Translations under genes and position numbers: made by a program | The notes under the pieces: model-generated | Told to the model about the DNA's origin: nothing | What the model saw: the letters and a program-made list of their open reading frames with translations, nothing else | Database searches by the model: none | NCBI GenBank assembly: GCA_028829895.1 | Contig: CM054177.1 | Location: forward strand, 29,758,564 to 29,822,563 | From: Sinotaia quadrata | Taxonomy: Eukaryota; Mollusca; Gastropoda; Architaenioglossa; Viviparidae | Length of the DNA: 64,000 nt | Reading direction: 5' to 3' | In this document: positions 12,701 to 22,689 of the stretch, piece after piece | How positions within the stretch are numbered: position 1 is the stretch's first letter | Layout: the number at the start of each line of letters is the position of its first letter

Positions 12701-15700
12701 AAGAAATTAAACAAGGTTTGGGGTCTATAAAAATTATCATTTAATTAGTTCAAGAATTCCTTGCAGTATAGGAGTCCCCATAATTACAGGTTAAAATGTG
12801 AATGCTAAGCAAGATGACTTCAAACTAGAAGTGAGTATAGAAGTCCCCATAATTACAGGCTAAAGTGTGAATGCTAAGCAAGATGACTTCAAACTAGAAG
12901 TAAGTATATCCGGCGTATTTTTTTAAAAGACGTTATAAAAAGGTTTAAAACCCTAATATGACCAACTGCACATCTAGTCACACTTCAGTGGTGTCAGGTG
13001 TCACGAGTATTTTACATTATAGATTTAAATAATATTTAGAACATTACAATCACAAACGGCTTTGACGAGACCCCCCCCCCCTAATCCCGAGCTGACAAAA
13101 ATACGATGACTAAGCTAACATTTAAAAGGAAAAGAAATACTCGTAATTTAGGGATGAAATAAAAAACTTTATAAGGAAAAGTATTGGTGGCATGAAAGCA
13201 TTGTGAGATTAATTCACAACAATGTAACGCGTCTTAAGTGTTCAATGATTGGACAGTGTTCACTTTACACGTTAGATAAGAGTTTGGTTATATTTATTTT
13301 CTTTAACTTGCCGAACTGCGACCATTGTAGGCGTGAGGCGATTCTCGAATCTCGGAATAGACAGGCGTATGGTGCAGGCTGTAGGCTTTTCATCTAATTG
13401 CATGTGTCAAGCAGATGTAGCCGGTCATGGCCTGCTGTACTTAGCTCTCGTGAAGCAAAAGACGGGGTAGTCAAAGTAGATAAAGTGGAATACTGTGAAC
13501 ATAGACATGGTAGACAAAGTAGATAAAGTGGAATACTGTGAGTATAGACATGGTAGACAAAGTAGATAAAGTGGAATGCTGTGAGTATAGACATGGTAGA
13601 CAAAGTAGATAAAGTGGAATGCTGTGAGTATAGACATGGTAGACAAAGTAGATAAAGTGGAATGCTGTGAGTATAGACATGGTAGACAAAGTAGATAAAG
13701 TGGAATGCTGTGAGTATAGACATGGTAGACAAAGTAGATTTATAGATTCTGCAACAACACAAATGGTACTCCGTAAGTATCTAGTGAACACCTGGCGCAC
13801 CAAATGCACGTCACTCCTACACAGAGAAATTAGAGAATAACATGATGAGTGAATAAAGATAAAAATAGAAAAGAACAAATTAAAATAATGAACACACATA
13901 ATATATATCTAAACGAATATATTTAATTCACACATGCATAATTATAATTACAGCCACTTATATATGGTTTAAATTATATAAGTTCCACGTGACTGACTTT
14001 CTCGGCCTAAAAGACCTGTATAACCAGTGGTGCACTGGGAGATTGGTTCCGGGCAGTATTGCTTTGCCGGCGTTGCTGGGTTCTGAGAGTTCCGGGCAGT
14101 GTTGCTTTGCCGGCGTTGCTGGGTTCTGAGAGTTCCGGGCAGTGTTGCTTTGCCGGCGTTGCTGGGTTCTGAGAGTTCCGGGCAGTGTTGCTTTGCCGGC
14201 GTTGCTGGGTTCTGAGAGTTCCGGGCAGTGTTGCTTTGCCGGCGTTGCTGGGTTCTGAGAGTTCCGGGCAGTATTGCTTTGCCGGCGTTGCTGGGTTCTG
14301 AGAGTTCCGGGCAGTATTGCTTTGCCGGCGTTGCTGGGTTCTGAGAGTTCCGGGCAGTATTGCTTTGCCGGCGTTGCTGGGTTCTGAGAGTTCCGGGCAG
14401 TGTTGCTTTGCCGGCGTTGCTGGGTTCTGAGAGTTCCGGGCAGTATTGCTTTGCCGGCGTTGCTGGGTTCTGAGAGTTCCGGGCAGTGTTGCTTTGCCGG
14501 CGTTGCTGGGTTCTGAGAGTTCATGGAACGTTCTCGTCGCGAACAGAGAGACAGTTACGTGGTCAGTCAGGCTAAATATCTGTTGAACTATTACAACTTG
14601 ACATACTTGACCATTCAAGTTGAATAATATCGCCAGAACCTACGCGCAAGAGGGGAGATAACAAGTACATGTGAAAATGCGAGATTTAAAGTTTCATCCA
14701 CTTGCGCCGAGTTTGACAGGAGATGTTAGCCGTTATAGTCTAGACTCTAGACTCTAGAGATTGAATGAAAGTTAGGCCCGTCTCGTATCGTCACAATAGG
14801 TGTAGTTTGCCTAGGACCAGTAATGTTAATGATATTTTATACATGTGTATGTAAGTTGACTAAGTCAGTAATGATACTGATATTTTATAGAGTTATATGT
14901 AATTTTACGAAGGTCAGCAATGTTAATGATATTTTATAGTTATATGTAAATTGACCGAGGTCAGTAATGTTAATGATGTTTTATAGAATTGTGTGTAAGT
15001 TGACTGTTATGCTCTATGCCCGTCACATTTTTTTTTTATCCCTTTTTAAGAAAGTTCCAGATGATGTAACTGAATGGCAATGAACACACAGAGAGAAAAT
15101 ATTGGTTCCACATGCCAGGAGATAATTAGCTCCCTTGACAGCCCCCAGTTGCTTAACCACCACATTTAACTTAAATGTAGACAAATGCAAACATTACAGA
15201 ATGATAAGACATAAATAAGAGATGATAAGAATTTAACAACAAGATGAATGAAAGTAAAATAAAAAATTATAAATAACAGAATTCAAACAAGACATTGAGG
15301 TCAATAATGTTAATGATATTTTATATAGGTGTGTGTAAGTTGACTGAAATCAGTAAGTTAATGTCATTTTATAGTGTTGTGTGTAAGTTGACTGAGATCA
15401 GTAAAGTTAATGTCATTTTATAATGTTCTGTGTAAGTTGACTGAGATCAGTAAAGTTAATGTCATTTTATAATGTTGTGTGTTAGTTGACTGAAATCAGT
15501 AATGTTAATATCATTTTATAGTGTTGTGTGTAAGTTGACTGAGATCAGTAAAGTTAATGTCATTTTATAGTGTTGTGTGTTAATTGACTGAGATCAGTAA
15601 AGTTAATGTCATTTTATAGTGTTGTGTGTTAATTGACTGAGATCAGTAAAGTTAATGTCATTTTATAATGTTCTGTGTAAGTTGAATGAGATCAACTACG

Positions 15701-18700
15701 GAAAAAATCTTGTATTACAGTAATGAACAGTACGACTATCGGTAGGTGTATAGCAGCATCTGTTAACCTCACATACTGAAATGCTTTCATGCCCAGTCAG
15801 TAGTCCAAATTGTTGTTTTAGGTTACAGCATAGTGAATTGACTCTACACTTAGTAAATTAAAGTGTTGTTTTAGGTCACGGCATTCTGGTTCTGAAGTGG
15901 TTTCATGCCTTGTTAATAAATCAGTATTATTTTAGGTCACGGCGTATAAAACACAAATGTAGCCATAGTATCATTCAAGAGATGCAAGCACATTGTGATA
16001 GGAAAAACAAGTCCGGTAGTTTTACTGACTTTATTATAATGTTTGATTGGTTTGGTGTATTGAAATACTGTGTCTAGGTTGTGATCAGAATGTAGACTCA
16101 GTATGCTTTGGCGGGGAAGGGGTCGTGAGGATGGAAGGAGAAGAGAAAAAATCTAAGGCAATGTAAGAACGTGGGTATGAATGAACTAAAGGGAGAAATA
16201 GTTGATAACAACATGCGTGGGTATGAATGAACTAAAGGGATAAACCCCTGATAATGTATGAGCGTGGTTTGAACATCATAAAGGGATGAATGATTAATTA
16301 CAACATGAATGAACTAAAGTGATAAAGGGATGATTAATAACAACATGAATGAACTAAAGTGATAAGTGAACAACATGCTCGAGAGGGTGTGAGCGGAAAT
16401 GACAAGTCGAGCGTCTAAGAGCGAAATGCAGATTTAAACGAGACTCTAAGGACTTTAAGTGTCTTTAAGTTTAGAAACCGGAAATGAGCACTTTGGAAAA
16501 AATAGACATTGTTGCAAGGGAGACCACTTTCTCAACCTATAATAGCAGGACCCCAGTCTACAAATTGTTACCACCTCTGTCGTCACATTGAGATTTTAGT
16601 CAGCTTTGTGTGAATGGAATTTTGATTTGTATTTTTGAAATGTACTGTTGCAGGTAACTTCAATAATATCACAGCGAATGAATAATGAAATTGACTTCAA
16701 TAATATCAAAATGACTGAATAGCGAATGATATTGACTTCAGTAACCTCATAACGAATGAATAACGAATGGTATTGACTTCAATAATATCAAAATGACTGA
16801 ATAGCGAATGATATTGACTTCAACAACACCATAGCGAATTAATAACGAATGGTATTGATGATGCAAGTACAGCAATGTAGTGACATTCTTTGTAATGATT
16901 TATACGTGTGAAATGCTGTTTGTGTAACAAGATAGAAGAATATATTTCTGGCAAAATTGCAGATGAATATATTTCTAGTTAAAGCTTCTAGTCAAAGTTT
17001 ACAAAACCATATTTTTAATTAACGTTTTCCGGTTAAAAGACTAGTTATTTGCTTTATGTCCATCAATGGGTTGTCTGTTGTGAAAATCCAAAGATAATGT
17101 TTGAGATTTACTTGCAAGAAGTGAAGTTGGTTTATCTAACAGATATGTTCATGTGATTAACCCAGAGAAGTTTAGTCTTTGATGAGAATATGGTAAAAGT
17201 TTTGGAGGTTTATGTTCTTTTAAACAATTGACTTCAAATGGAGTTTTATCGTGAGTGATAATTCTAACAAGGTTATTCAGTTAATAAGTAAAGTTTGTTC
17301 AGTTTAAGTTCGTGGTTAAGTATGAGCTAAACGCTAATTTTTGACTAGTGGAGGCTGAGCAATTAAATTATGTTTGACGACCATTTTCTGCCAGTTTCAA
17401 AATTGCTGACCAGTAGGGACTTGTGTATTGTGGCATTAAAAGTGGAGATGCGTTTGAAAAATTGTGTTCCTGTTAATGCCATTATAACTGAATTTATAAG
17501 TGAGATAGGTCGAGGAGATTTTCTGGCATTTGTTAGCGCCATAACTGCTGGAGAGTTTGTTTCCCCACTTCCCCATGAGCATGGCTGCAGGTGACCCAAA
17601 TGTCAAGTCGAACACGTTATGTTATTTAAAATATTATCTGCTTAAAAATATAAAACCAAGTCTTCCACTATGTCTAATATATATGAACAATTCCTGTTGG
17701 TGATGACTGTAGTGAACGGCCAAACGGCAGCAATTAATTATAGCCTCATTAAATAACTCTATGAATTGATTAAAGAACTGAGTTGAGTTAGCCTTCATTA
17801 AATACATGTGTTAATTGATTAAAGAAGTATGAGTTTGAGTGAACGATCGATGTTTAAATTGCGTGTGAAGACTTATAAATTAGTTGGTGTAGAAATATAT
17901 CTTTGTTGTTCAATTTATGACTCGTAATTTGCGATTGATTTTTTAATAAATTATTCGTTATTTATCTTTCTGCGGCGTCATCATATTGATCACTTATCGT
18001 ACCGTTGTGGGCTGTTATGAGTGCAATGTTAATCAGGTCAATGACAATAATAGAAACATGACCTAAAGCAAAGTACAGTTAACTGTAACACCTAGGAATA
18101 CTAAAAAATGTAAATCATTAATTATAATAGGCCCTATAGGTGGGAATAACCGACGCGAGTTAACTTGCCTGTGTATCATCCTGAGAGTGGGTTACTTATA
18201 CCAACTAAAAATAGCGATATTATAAATGACAGTAGAAAACTCGTAATACACTAAAAATAGCTATATTATAAATGACTAGAAAATTCATACATACACTAAA
18301 ATCTATAGCTATATTATGAATGATTATAGAAAACTCGGTGATCCGACAATTGCGCGCCGACAAAAACGCGATGAACAAATGCGCGACGACAAAATCGCGT
18401 TCTTTGAAATCGACAAGTTAGCGCCGACAAATGCGCGCCGACAAAATCGCGATAAACATCGCCAAGTGTGGCCTAGTTATGTGTAGACAAGTATTCTGGC
18501 ATACTGTTTACAGACTCAGTTGCAAAACAGACCTATTATAATTATTTTTAATTATATTTAATTATAATGCAAGCTTTTCTTCTTCTGACCGAATTTTAAG
18601 GTCAACCTGAGTGGTGAGAATGAGATGTTATTATTATTTACTAAGGACCTATTATAAAGAATGGCATGCTAAGTTTGAATAACTGCATTCAACACGGTCC

Positions 18701-21700
18701 AGGAAGTGTTATGTATGTTCGCTGATGAGAACTCTAATACGTAACCGCACGCATTGAAGGACGGAGGGAGGGAACCTGCACATGCCTAGGTAGAATTCAA
18801 TAGACTTAACTATCTTAGGAGGCACCGACCTTTAGAGAACCGTCTTTCAACCGTGACTATGCAGACAAAGGGGGAAGACTCGGGAACTAATTATGTGCTT
18901 CATTCTTTTCATTGCCTTTGTGTAAGTATTATTTGCACGCAGTATCTCTTAATATTGATCTTTAAATAAAATTATTAAGATTTGATATATGCTTCATTCT
19001 TTTCATTGCCTTTGTGTGAGGATTATTTGCACGCAGTATCTCTTAACATTGCCTTTGTGTATCGATATATTTTTTTTTATATATATCTACGTATGTTATT
19101 ATTACATTCTTGTACGATTTAACATGTATCATCGCGATTTTGTAGATGCGATTTTGTCGGCGCGCATTTGTTCATCGCGTTTTTGTCGGCGCGCAATTGT
19201 CGTTCGCGCATTTGTCGGTGAACCGAAAACTTATACATAAACTAATAATTATAGTTATATTATGAATATTTATAGAAAACTTGTACATGACTACCTAACT
19301 TTTTATCCATCTGAAATGTCTTCAGATTTTATGTTAATCTGCAATCGGGTATGCAAGATGGCTGTGACATTCTTTTACACCTTGACGCACGACTCGCATT
19401 TGGCAGCGACCGTAACGTCCTCGTGCGGAACCACTGTCATGGCGGAAACTGGGGCAAAGAAGAGAGACAGGCACCAAACTTCCCGTTCATGCCAAATGTA
19501 AACTTCGAAATCATGATTCTGGCTGATAGTGCAGCCATCAAGGTACCCCACTTTATAGTCACTTTGTAATACCCTACTTTATAGTCACTTTGTGATATAC
19601 TATTTTTACAGTCACTTTGTGATACCCTTATTTATAGTCAGTCTTTAGTGCACTTAGTCAGTCTTTGTGATACCCTTATTTATAGTCAGTCTTTAATGCA
19701 CTTAGTTAGTCAGTCTTTAATGCACTTAGTTAGTCAGTCTTTAGTGCACTTAGTTATAGTCAGTCATTAGTGCACTTAGTTAGTCAGTCTTTGTGATACC
19801 CTTAGTTATAGTCAGTCTTTAATGCACTTAGTTATAGTCAGTCTTTAGTGCACTTAGTTATAGTCAGTCTTTAGTGCACTTAGTTATAGTCAGTCATTAG
19901 TGCACTTAGTTAGTCAGTCTTTAATGCACTTAGTTAGTCAGTCTTTAGTGCACTTAGTTAGTCAGTCTTTGTGATACCCTTAGTTATAGTCAGTCTTTAA
20001 TGCACTTAGTTATAGTCAGTCTTTAATGCACTTAGTTATAGTCAGTCTTTAATGCACTTAGTTAGTCAGTCTTTAGTGCACTTAGTTAGTCAGTCTTTGT
20101 GATACCCTTAGTTATAGTCAGTCTTTAATGCACTTAGTTATAGTCAGTCTTTAATGCACTTAGTTAGTCAGTCTTTAGTGCACTTAGTTATAGTCAGTCT
20201 TTAATGCACTTAGTTATAGTCAGTCTTTAATGCACTTAGTTATAGTCAGTCTTTAATGCACTTAGTAACTTTCAGATACGCAATAAGATTGCAGTTTTTA
20301 TTGCCCTTAAAAAACATACATAAATGACTACAGTCTATACTGGCCCTCGTAATAGATACATTATAAGATTACAGTCCTTTCCTTAATTATAGTCAGATGA
20401 TAAGAATGTAGTCTGCAGTCTATAATGCTATAGTTATAAACAGATGCATAATAAGACAACAGTCTATAATGTCATAGTATAAACATATATATAATAATAC
20501 TACAGTTTATAATAAAATATACTATAAAAATAGATTATAATTATAGTCAGATTAACCGCCAGATTGAGCTTTATCGCGTACACAATAGATTTGATTAGAT
20601 AAAGAGTAGACGGCAGTTGGTCGTAAAATAAAGTACAGTTATAGATAAACATACTGAGGTTGTGATTAGGTATTATGAATATAGTCAGGTAAATAGAGAG
20701 ACATCAGTTATAGTCAGGTAAAGGGTAAAAGTACATCGCTTAAATTTAAATTACACTACATTTACAGTCAGATACAAAGTAAGATGTAAAGCATTATAAA
20801 ACAGGACACTACATTTACAGTCAGATACAAAGTAAGATGTAAATTATAAAACAGGACACTACATTTACAGTCAGATACAAAGTAAGCTGTAAAGCATTAT
20901 AACACTACATTTACAGTCAGATACAAAGTAAGATGTAAAGCATTATAACACTACATTTACAGTGAGATACAAAGTAAGATGTAAAGCATTATAAAATTTA
21001 AATTACACTACATTTACAGTGAGATACAAAGTAAGATGTAAAGCATTATAAAACAGGACACTACATTTACAGTCAGATACAAAGTAAGATGTAAAGCATT
21101 ATAAAATAGGACACTACATTTAGTCGAATAATTATAATTAATACACTGGAGTCCATAAGGTTCTTGACAGTTATAGTCACATAAACTGTTACATTTTATC
21201 ACACAAGACGCACTGTTGTTATTGTTACATAATCAATATATTGAAACCTAACATTAAGATGTTGTGACGATCTTTCCACTTTATATAAATATATTTAATA
21301 ATGATATATAATTCATACCAGAGGGTCAATCTCGAGTGAATCCATTATACGCACTACAATATAACGGTGTTACCGGATCGATATCTGACCGATTCTATTA
21401 ACTTTAGATCGATATCTGACCAACTCTATTAATTATAGATTGATTTCTGACCAAATCGATTAATTATAGATTGATTTCTGACCAACTCTATTAATTATAG
21501 ATTGATTTCTGACCAACTCGATTAATTATAGATTGATTTCTGACCAAATCGATTAATTATAGATCGATATATAACCAACTCTCTTATTTATAGATCGATA
21601 TCTGACCAACTGTTTTAATTATAGATCGATATATGACCAACTCTGTTATTTATAGATCGACATCAGATATCGGCAACACACATTACTACCCATAGTCTAT

Positions 21701-22248
21701 GTCCAAAGTCGAACGTTTTGAACACACAGCTAGTTTAAAATAAGTTATACTTTAAATAAATTGTAAAACTACAGAAAGTTATAAAATAAATTGTACCACA
21801 GCTATAGTCAAATAAAAGGTAAAACTACAGAAATTTATAAAAGAAATTATATTACACTTATAGTCTGATTACCTTCTGCATATGTAACTGTCTGTCTGAC
21901 TGTCTGATTTTTGTCTCCCTGTATGACTATTTGTGTGTCTGACTTTTGTCTCCCTGTATGACTATTTGTCTCCTTGTATGACTATTTGTCTGTCCGTCTT
22001 GTAATCTATGCTCCCACTCATCACTTAAGAGATAGGAAAGCCTAAAGTGGATAGAATAATCATTCGAATACTTGGAAAGGGGAGAGAGGGAAGGGGGGAT
22101 AAAGATGTTATTTCAGACTGTTTACTTTGTGTAGATTGCCGTCAACAACCAGCATCTTGTGGAGTTCCCTCACCGAATTCCGCTGCAGAACGCCACAACA
22201 CTCAGTGTTGCAGGAGATGTTCACCTCAACGAAATTCGCTTTCAGTGA
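3700..22248 (+). CDS. Galectin A: tandem-repeat galectin, ten visible exons, initiator exon missing
   Basis: Two-domain galectin, a soluble lectin expected to bind beta-galactosides and cross-link glycans. Exons: 3700-3791, 5349-5550, 6167-6292, 6568-6612, 7289-7384, 8878-8940, 9337-9393, 11728-11816, 19326-19542, 22135-22248 (TGA at 22246). All junctions are GT..AG and the frame is open throughout, giving 366 codons. Counting from the first visible Val: CRD1 about 1-140 with H49, N51, R53, V60, N62, W69, E72, R74, the full galectin sugar-binding set; linker 141-227, rich in Gly, Tyr, Pro and Ala; CRD2 228-366 with H275, D277, R279, V290, N292, W299, E302, R304, where Asp replaces the usual Asn. 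The visible part starts with Val at phase 0, as in exon 2 of galectin B, so a short ATG exon is expected upstream, probably outside the window. Family assignment is near certain; specificity cannot be read from sequence. Confidence 0.93.
3865..3995. repeat. 31-bp tandem repeat
   Basis: About four copies of gtggcactggctggcagaga plus tagaggtacgt in the intron after exon a. Confidence 0.85.
4980..5105. repeat. Two-copy direct repeat of about 60 bp
   Basis: Copies share atgaaggtactttgatttt and gcaagaggcatgttaacaaa. The rest of the 3792-5348 intron (about 4000-4980) shows only AT-rich unrecognised sequence. Confidence 0.75.
5349..5550 (+). CDS. Galectin A, exon b (CRD1 sugar-binding core)
   Basis: A 202-nt exon, the same length as in galectin B. 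It carries HFNPRF, VVRNH and WGSEER, so H-x-N-x-R, V-x-N and W-x-x-E-x-R are all intact. It begins by completing a Gly codon (GFAINL) and ends at a codon boundary before gtaagcg. Acceptor tgttgcag. Confidence 0.95.
5565..5715. repeat. Tandem duplication just inside the intron after exon b
   Basis: The stretch agcgaagatgtgagaacggt through ttgaaaaa and gggtttatata occurs twice, about 78 bases apart, starting about 20 bases after the exon b donor. Confidence 0.8.
5815..6030. repeat. 43-bp minisatellite
   Basis: Five copies of gaggacatgtttagcttgct followed by taaagtcagtaatacattacaat. Confidence 0.9.
6167..6292 (+). CDS. Galectin A, exon c (CRD1 C-terminal strands)
   Basis: 42 codons, starting FKVNGREFADFKHRLPKET and ending GGKGVY before gtaagtg. 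V-N-G-x-x-F-x-x-F-x-H-R is the conserved galectin strand after the sugar site. Phase 0 at both ends; the exon matches galectin B 49166-49291 in length. Confidence 0.93.
6568..6612 (+). CDS. Galectin A, linker exon d
   Basis: 15 codons, DTHGMPGSYGEPYSA, between acceptor tttcaacag and donor gtaatctc. Phase 0 at both ends. It corresponds to the 17-codon exon of galectin B at 50473; both have the same unusual gtaat donor start. Confidence 0.8.
6613..7288. repeat. Intron with 47-bp three-copy repeat
   Basis: At about 7048-7175 attaaactatcatatgaaga and gaaacgtccttctcctacta repeat three times. The rest of the intron is AT-rich without recognised content. Confidence 0.8.
7289..7384 (+). CDS. Galectin A, linker exon e (Gly-Tyr-Pro-Ala repeats)
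   Basis: 32 codons made of four to five GGYPA/GGGYPA units. Acceptor gtgcttaag, donor gtgagact. Phase 0 at both ends. Low-complexity Gly/Tyr/Pro sequence recalls the linker of chimera-type galectin-3 in vertebrates. Galectin B has only a 21-codon, less repetitive exon at the equivalent place. Confidence 0.8.
7415..7600. repeat. 35-bp purine-rich minisatellite
   Basis: About five copies of gaagaaagaagggttgggag plus atgggaggaatctca, starting 30 bases after linker exon e. Overlapping open frames in all three forward frames result from the repeat. Confidence 0.9.
8130..8295. repeat. About 59-bp repeat, three copies
   Basis: Unit includes ctattttctggttagactga and gtagcctataggatacagtg. Confidence 0.85.
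8500..8755. repeat. About 38-bp repeat containing acceptor-like motifs
   Basis: Copies read catcttttgcagacttgtaa and atagttcgtatttatatt. Each carries cttttgcag or catttgcag, an acceptor-like sequence, upstream of the true acceptor of linker exon f at 8877. Confidence 0.85.
8878..8940 (+). CDS. Galectin A, linker exon f
   Basis: 21 codons, beginning GGVPPTAASTGY and ending GYNP before gtaagtg. Acceptor tttaattag. Phase 0. It resembles the next exon (GGVPAASTGF...YNP), suggesting duplication of a linker exon inside this gene. Confidence 0.82.
9337..9393 (+). CDS. Galectin A, linker exon g
   Basis: 19 codons, GGVPAASTGFGGSGPIYNP, between acceptor ttacttag and donor gtaagaat. Phase 0. Same length as galectin B 53018-53074, and both end PIYNP. 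A (TG)n/(TGCG)n tract starts within 20 bases of the donor. Confidence 0.87.
9405..9465. repeat. TG/TGCG microsatellite
   Basis: Starts within 20 bases of the donor of linker exon g and runs through tgtgtgcgtgcgtgcgtg. Confidence 0.9.
9466..10823. other. Intron DNA without recognised features
   Basis: After a TG-rich patch (to about 9590) this is AT-rich. No exon, long open frame or clear repeat was seen. Confidence 0.5.
10824..11530 (+). pseudogene. Decayed ORF-bearing repeat, copy 1 (family unknown)
   Basis: Shares several protein-level blocks with 27280-28340, same strand. A Gln/Asn-rich segment leads into QWGHFNHPAVDTIQLLLDHL, then YWLPAPFFVHPNGHR and a stop. A later block, VEHHGRTYALGT, then SLSPVRHP and TFAGQTC, lies in shifted frames. 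An acidic start block (DIETFLD) matches DVEAILD of copy 2. It ends near AATAAA (about 11509) and lies inside galectin A intron g-h. GC content and CAA-rich composition differ from the surroundings. It could be a decayed retrogene or part of a transposable element; I do not recognise the family. Frame breaks suggest it is not functional. Confidence 0.55.
11728..11816 (+). CDS. Galectin A, exon h (CRD2 N-terminal strands)
   Basis: Starts PVPFKAPIPGGLYPGRLIHI and ends CSR with a split Arg codon before gtaagata. 89 nt, identical in length and phase to galectin B 55308-55396. IPGG..PG..I.I.G is the second CRD start. Confidence 0.93.
11850..12265. repeat. 50-bp minisatellite
   Basis: About eight copies of ctaacctacagtaggcatta plus ctacaagacataccatgtga, starting about 35 bases after exon h. 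Confidence 0.92.
12266..13465. other. Intron DNA with one 69-bp two-copy repeat and a C run
   Basis: About 12765-12905 holds two copies of agtccccataattacaggtt followed by aagcaagatgacttcaaact. A run of twelve C starts near 13070. Nothing else recognised. Confidence 0.6.
13470..13740. repeat. 43-bp minisatellite
   Basis: Six copies of gtagataaagtggaatgctg plus tgagtatagacatggtagac. Minus-strand open frames of 73-142 codons are periodic translations of this array. Confidence 0.93.
14040..14525. repeat. GC-rich 43-bp minisatellite
   Basis: Eleven near-identical copies of agttccgggcagtgttgctt plus tgccggcgttgctgggttct. It is far more GC-rich than its surroundings. Minus-strand frames of 188 and 203 codons run through it because the unit has no stop codon. 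Confidence 0.95.
14815..15690. repeat. About 50-bp minisatellite interrupted by a 260-base insert
   Basis: Units contain agtaaagttaatgtcatttt and gtgtgtaagttgactgagat. About 15030-15295 is unrelated sequence that splits the array and may be an insertion. Confidence 0.88.
15691..16649. repeat. Intron DNA with diverged short repeats
   Basis: About 15815-15950 repeats gttttaggtcacggc. About 16160-16375 repeats catgaatgaactaaaggga with variation. No exon seen. Confidence 0.6.
16650..16870. repeat. Diverged tandem repeat
   Basis: About five copies with ttgacttcaataatatcaaa and tgaatagcgaatgat. Confidence 0.8.
16871..18180. other. Intron DNA without recognised features
   Basis: AT-rich. Open frames at 17363-17599 on both strands overlap each other and resemble no family. 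Confidence 0.5.
18185..18335. repeat. Short tandem repeat next to the foldback element
   Basis: Copies of actaaaaatagctatattat plus aaatgactagaaaactc. A further copy lies at about 19240-19290 on the other side of the foldback element, so the element appears inserted in this array. Confidence 0.75.
18337..19216. mobile_element. Foldback/MITE-like element with long inverted repeats
   Basis: A 41-base sequence at 18345-18385 (starting gacaattgcgcgccgacaaa) recurs as an exact reverse complement at 19161-19201. The similarity continues inward with a few mismatches to about 55 bases. Inside the left arm the motif cgacaaaatcgcg repeats. The GC-rich ends contrast with an AT-rich centre. The centre (about 18890-19060) holds a two-copy repeat with ttcattgcctttgtgt. 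gaaaact occurs on both flanks, but it is also part of the flanking repeat and cannot be taken as a target-site duplication. No transposase is encoded. Confidence 0.8.
19326..19542 (+). CDS. Galectin A, exon i (CRD2 sugar-binding core)
   Basis: 217 nt, equal in length to galectin B 55747-55963. Carries HLDAR, LVRNH and WGKEER. The central Asn of H-x-N-x-R is Asp. The donor after AAG is gtacccc, weak compared with gtaagt, and a minisatellite begins about 15 bases into the intron. Confidence 0.94.
19555..20275. repeat. 24-28-bp minisatellite directly after CRD2 exon i
   Basis: About 28 copies of cagtctttaatgcacttagt with tatagt or tagt spacers and variants with gtgataccctta. Begins about 15 bases into the intron. 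Confidence 0.93.
20276..20689. other. AT-rich intron DNA with attatagtcag-like remnants
   Basis: Scattered ttatagtcaga motifs resemble the flanking arrays but give no regular period. Confidence 0.5.
20690..21130. repeat. About 53-bp minisatellite
   Basis: About eight copies of acactacatttacagtcaga plus tacaaagtaagatgtaaagc. Confidence 0.92.
21262..21735 (+). mobile_element. Dispersed repeat E with an internal 31-bp minisatellite
   Basis: Flanks match 53573-53800: gacgatctttcc versus gacggtctttcc on the left, gttaccggatcgatatctga versus gttaccagatcgatatctga in the middle, gtccaaagtcgaac versus atccaaaggacgaac on the right. Here the middle is expanded into about nine copies of tagatcgatatctgaccaac plus tctattaatta. 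Confidence 0.6.
21736..22134. other. Intron end before the last exon of galectin A
   Basis: Short diverged repeats (gactatttgtctccctgtat, near 21885-21995); no other feature seen. Confidence 0.5.
22135..22248 (+). CDS. Galectin A, last exon
   Basis: 37 codons plus TGA: starts IAVNNQHLVEFPHRIPLQ and ends EIRFQ. Acceptor tttgtgtag. Same length and same terminal R-F-Q as galectin B. The downstream AATAAA at 22659 is a plausible poly(A) signal; a 31-bp array (22315-22490) would then lie in the 3' UTR. Confidence 0.93.
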   Translation: MAVNNQHLVEFPHRIPLQNATTLSVAGDVHLNEIRFQ

Positions 22249-22314
22249 AATGCTGAGGATGACGTCATGTGATAAGAAATTGCTTTGGAAATAGAAGCAC
22301 CGATAAGGATTTTT

Positions 22315-22490
22315 TTATGAGTCTATATTCATGTAGATTACATGTTACACAGTCTATATTTACGTAGATTACATGTTACACAGTCTATATTTACGTAGAT
22401 TACATGTTATACAGTCTATATTTACGTAGATTACATGTTATACAGTCTATATTTACGTAGATTACATGTTATACAGTCTATATTTACGTA
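22315..22490. repeat. 31-bp minisatellite, possibly in the galectin A 3' UTR
   Basis: Six copies of acagtctatatttacgtaga plus ttacatgttac, 67 bases after the stop codon. Confidence 0.9.
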
Positions 22491-22658
22491 GACTCCTGGT
22501 TTATTTGTTAATCATACTTGAAGTGCATCATTAACAAGATAGCTGGTGAACGTAGAAAGAGATCTGAGAGGAAATTGTAGTCACTATTAAAAGCTCTATT
22601 TCCGCTTTAATAACACACTGATGCTAAATTGATACATAAGGACAACAATTTTAAAAAA

Positions 22659-22664
22659 AATAAA
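22659..22664 (+). terminator. Candidate poly(A) signal of galectin A
   Basis: AATAAA 411 bases after the stop codon, the first clear one downstream. No transcript end is visible from sequence alone. Confidence 0.35.
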
Positions 22665-22689
22665 TGAAAGATCACAAATATTTGTACTC

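Noticed and set aside
13958..14618. Minus-strand frames of 188 and 203 codons as proteins
   Set aside because: Two overlapping frames of the same 43-bp array; the peptide repeats every 43 residues because three units make 43 codons.
17363..17599. Overlapping 74- and 78-codon frames on both strands
   Set aside because: Each is the shadow of the other; neither shows a domain or splice-compatible ends.
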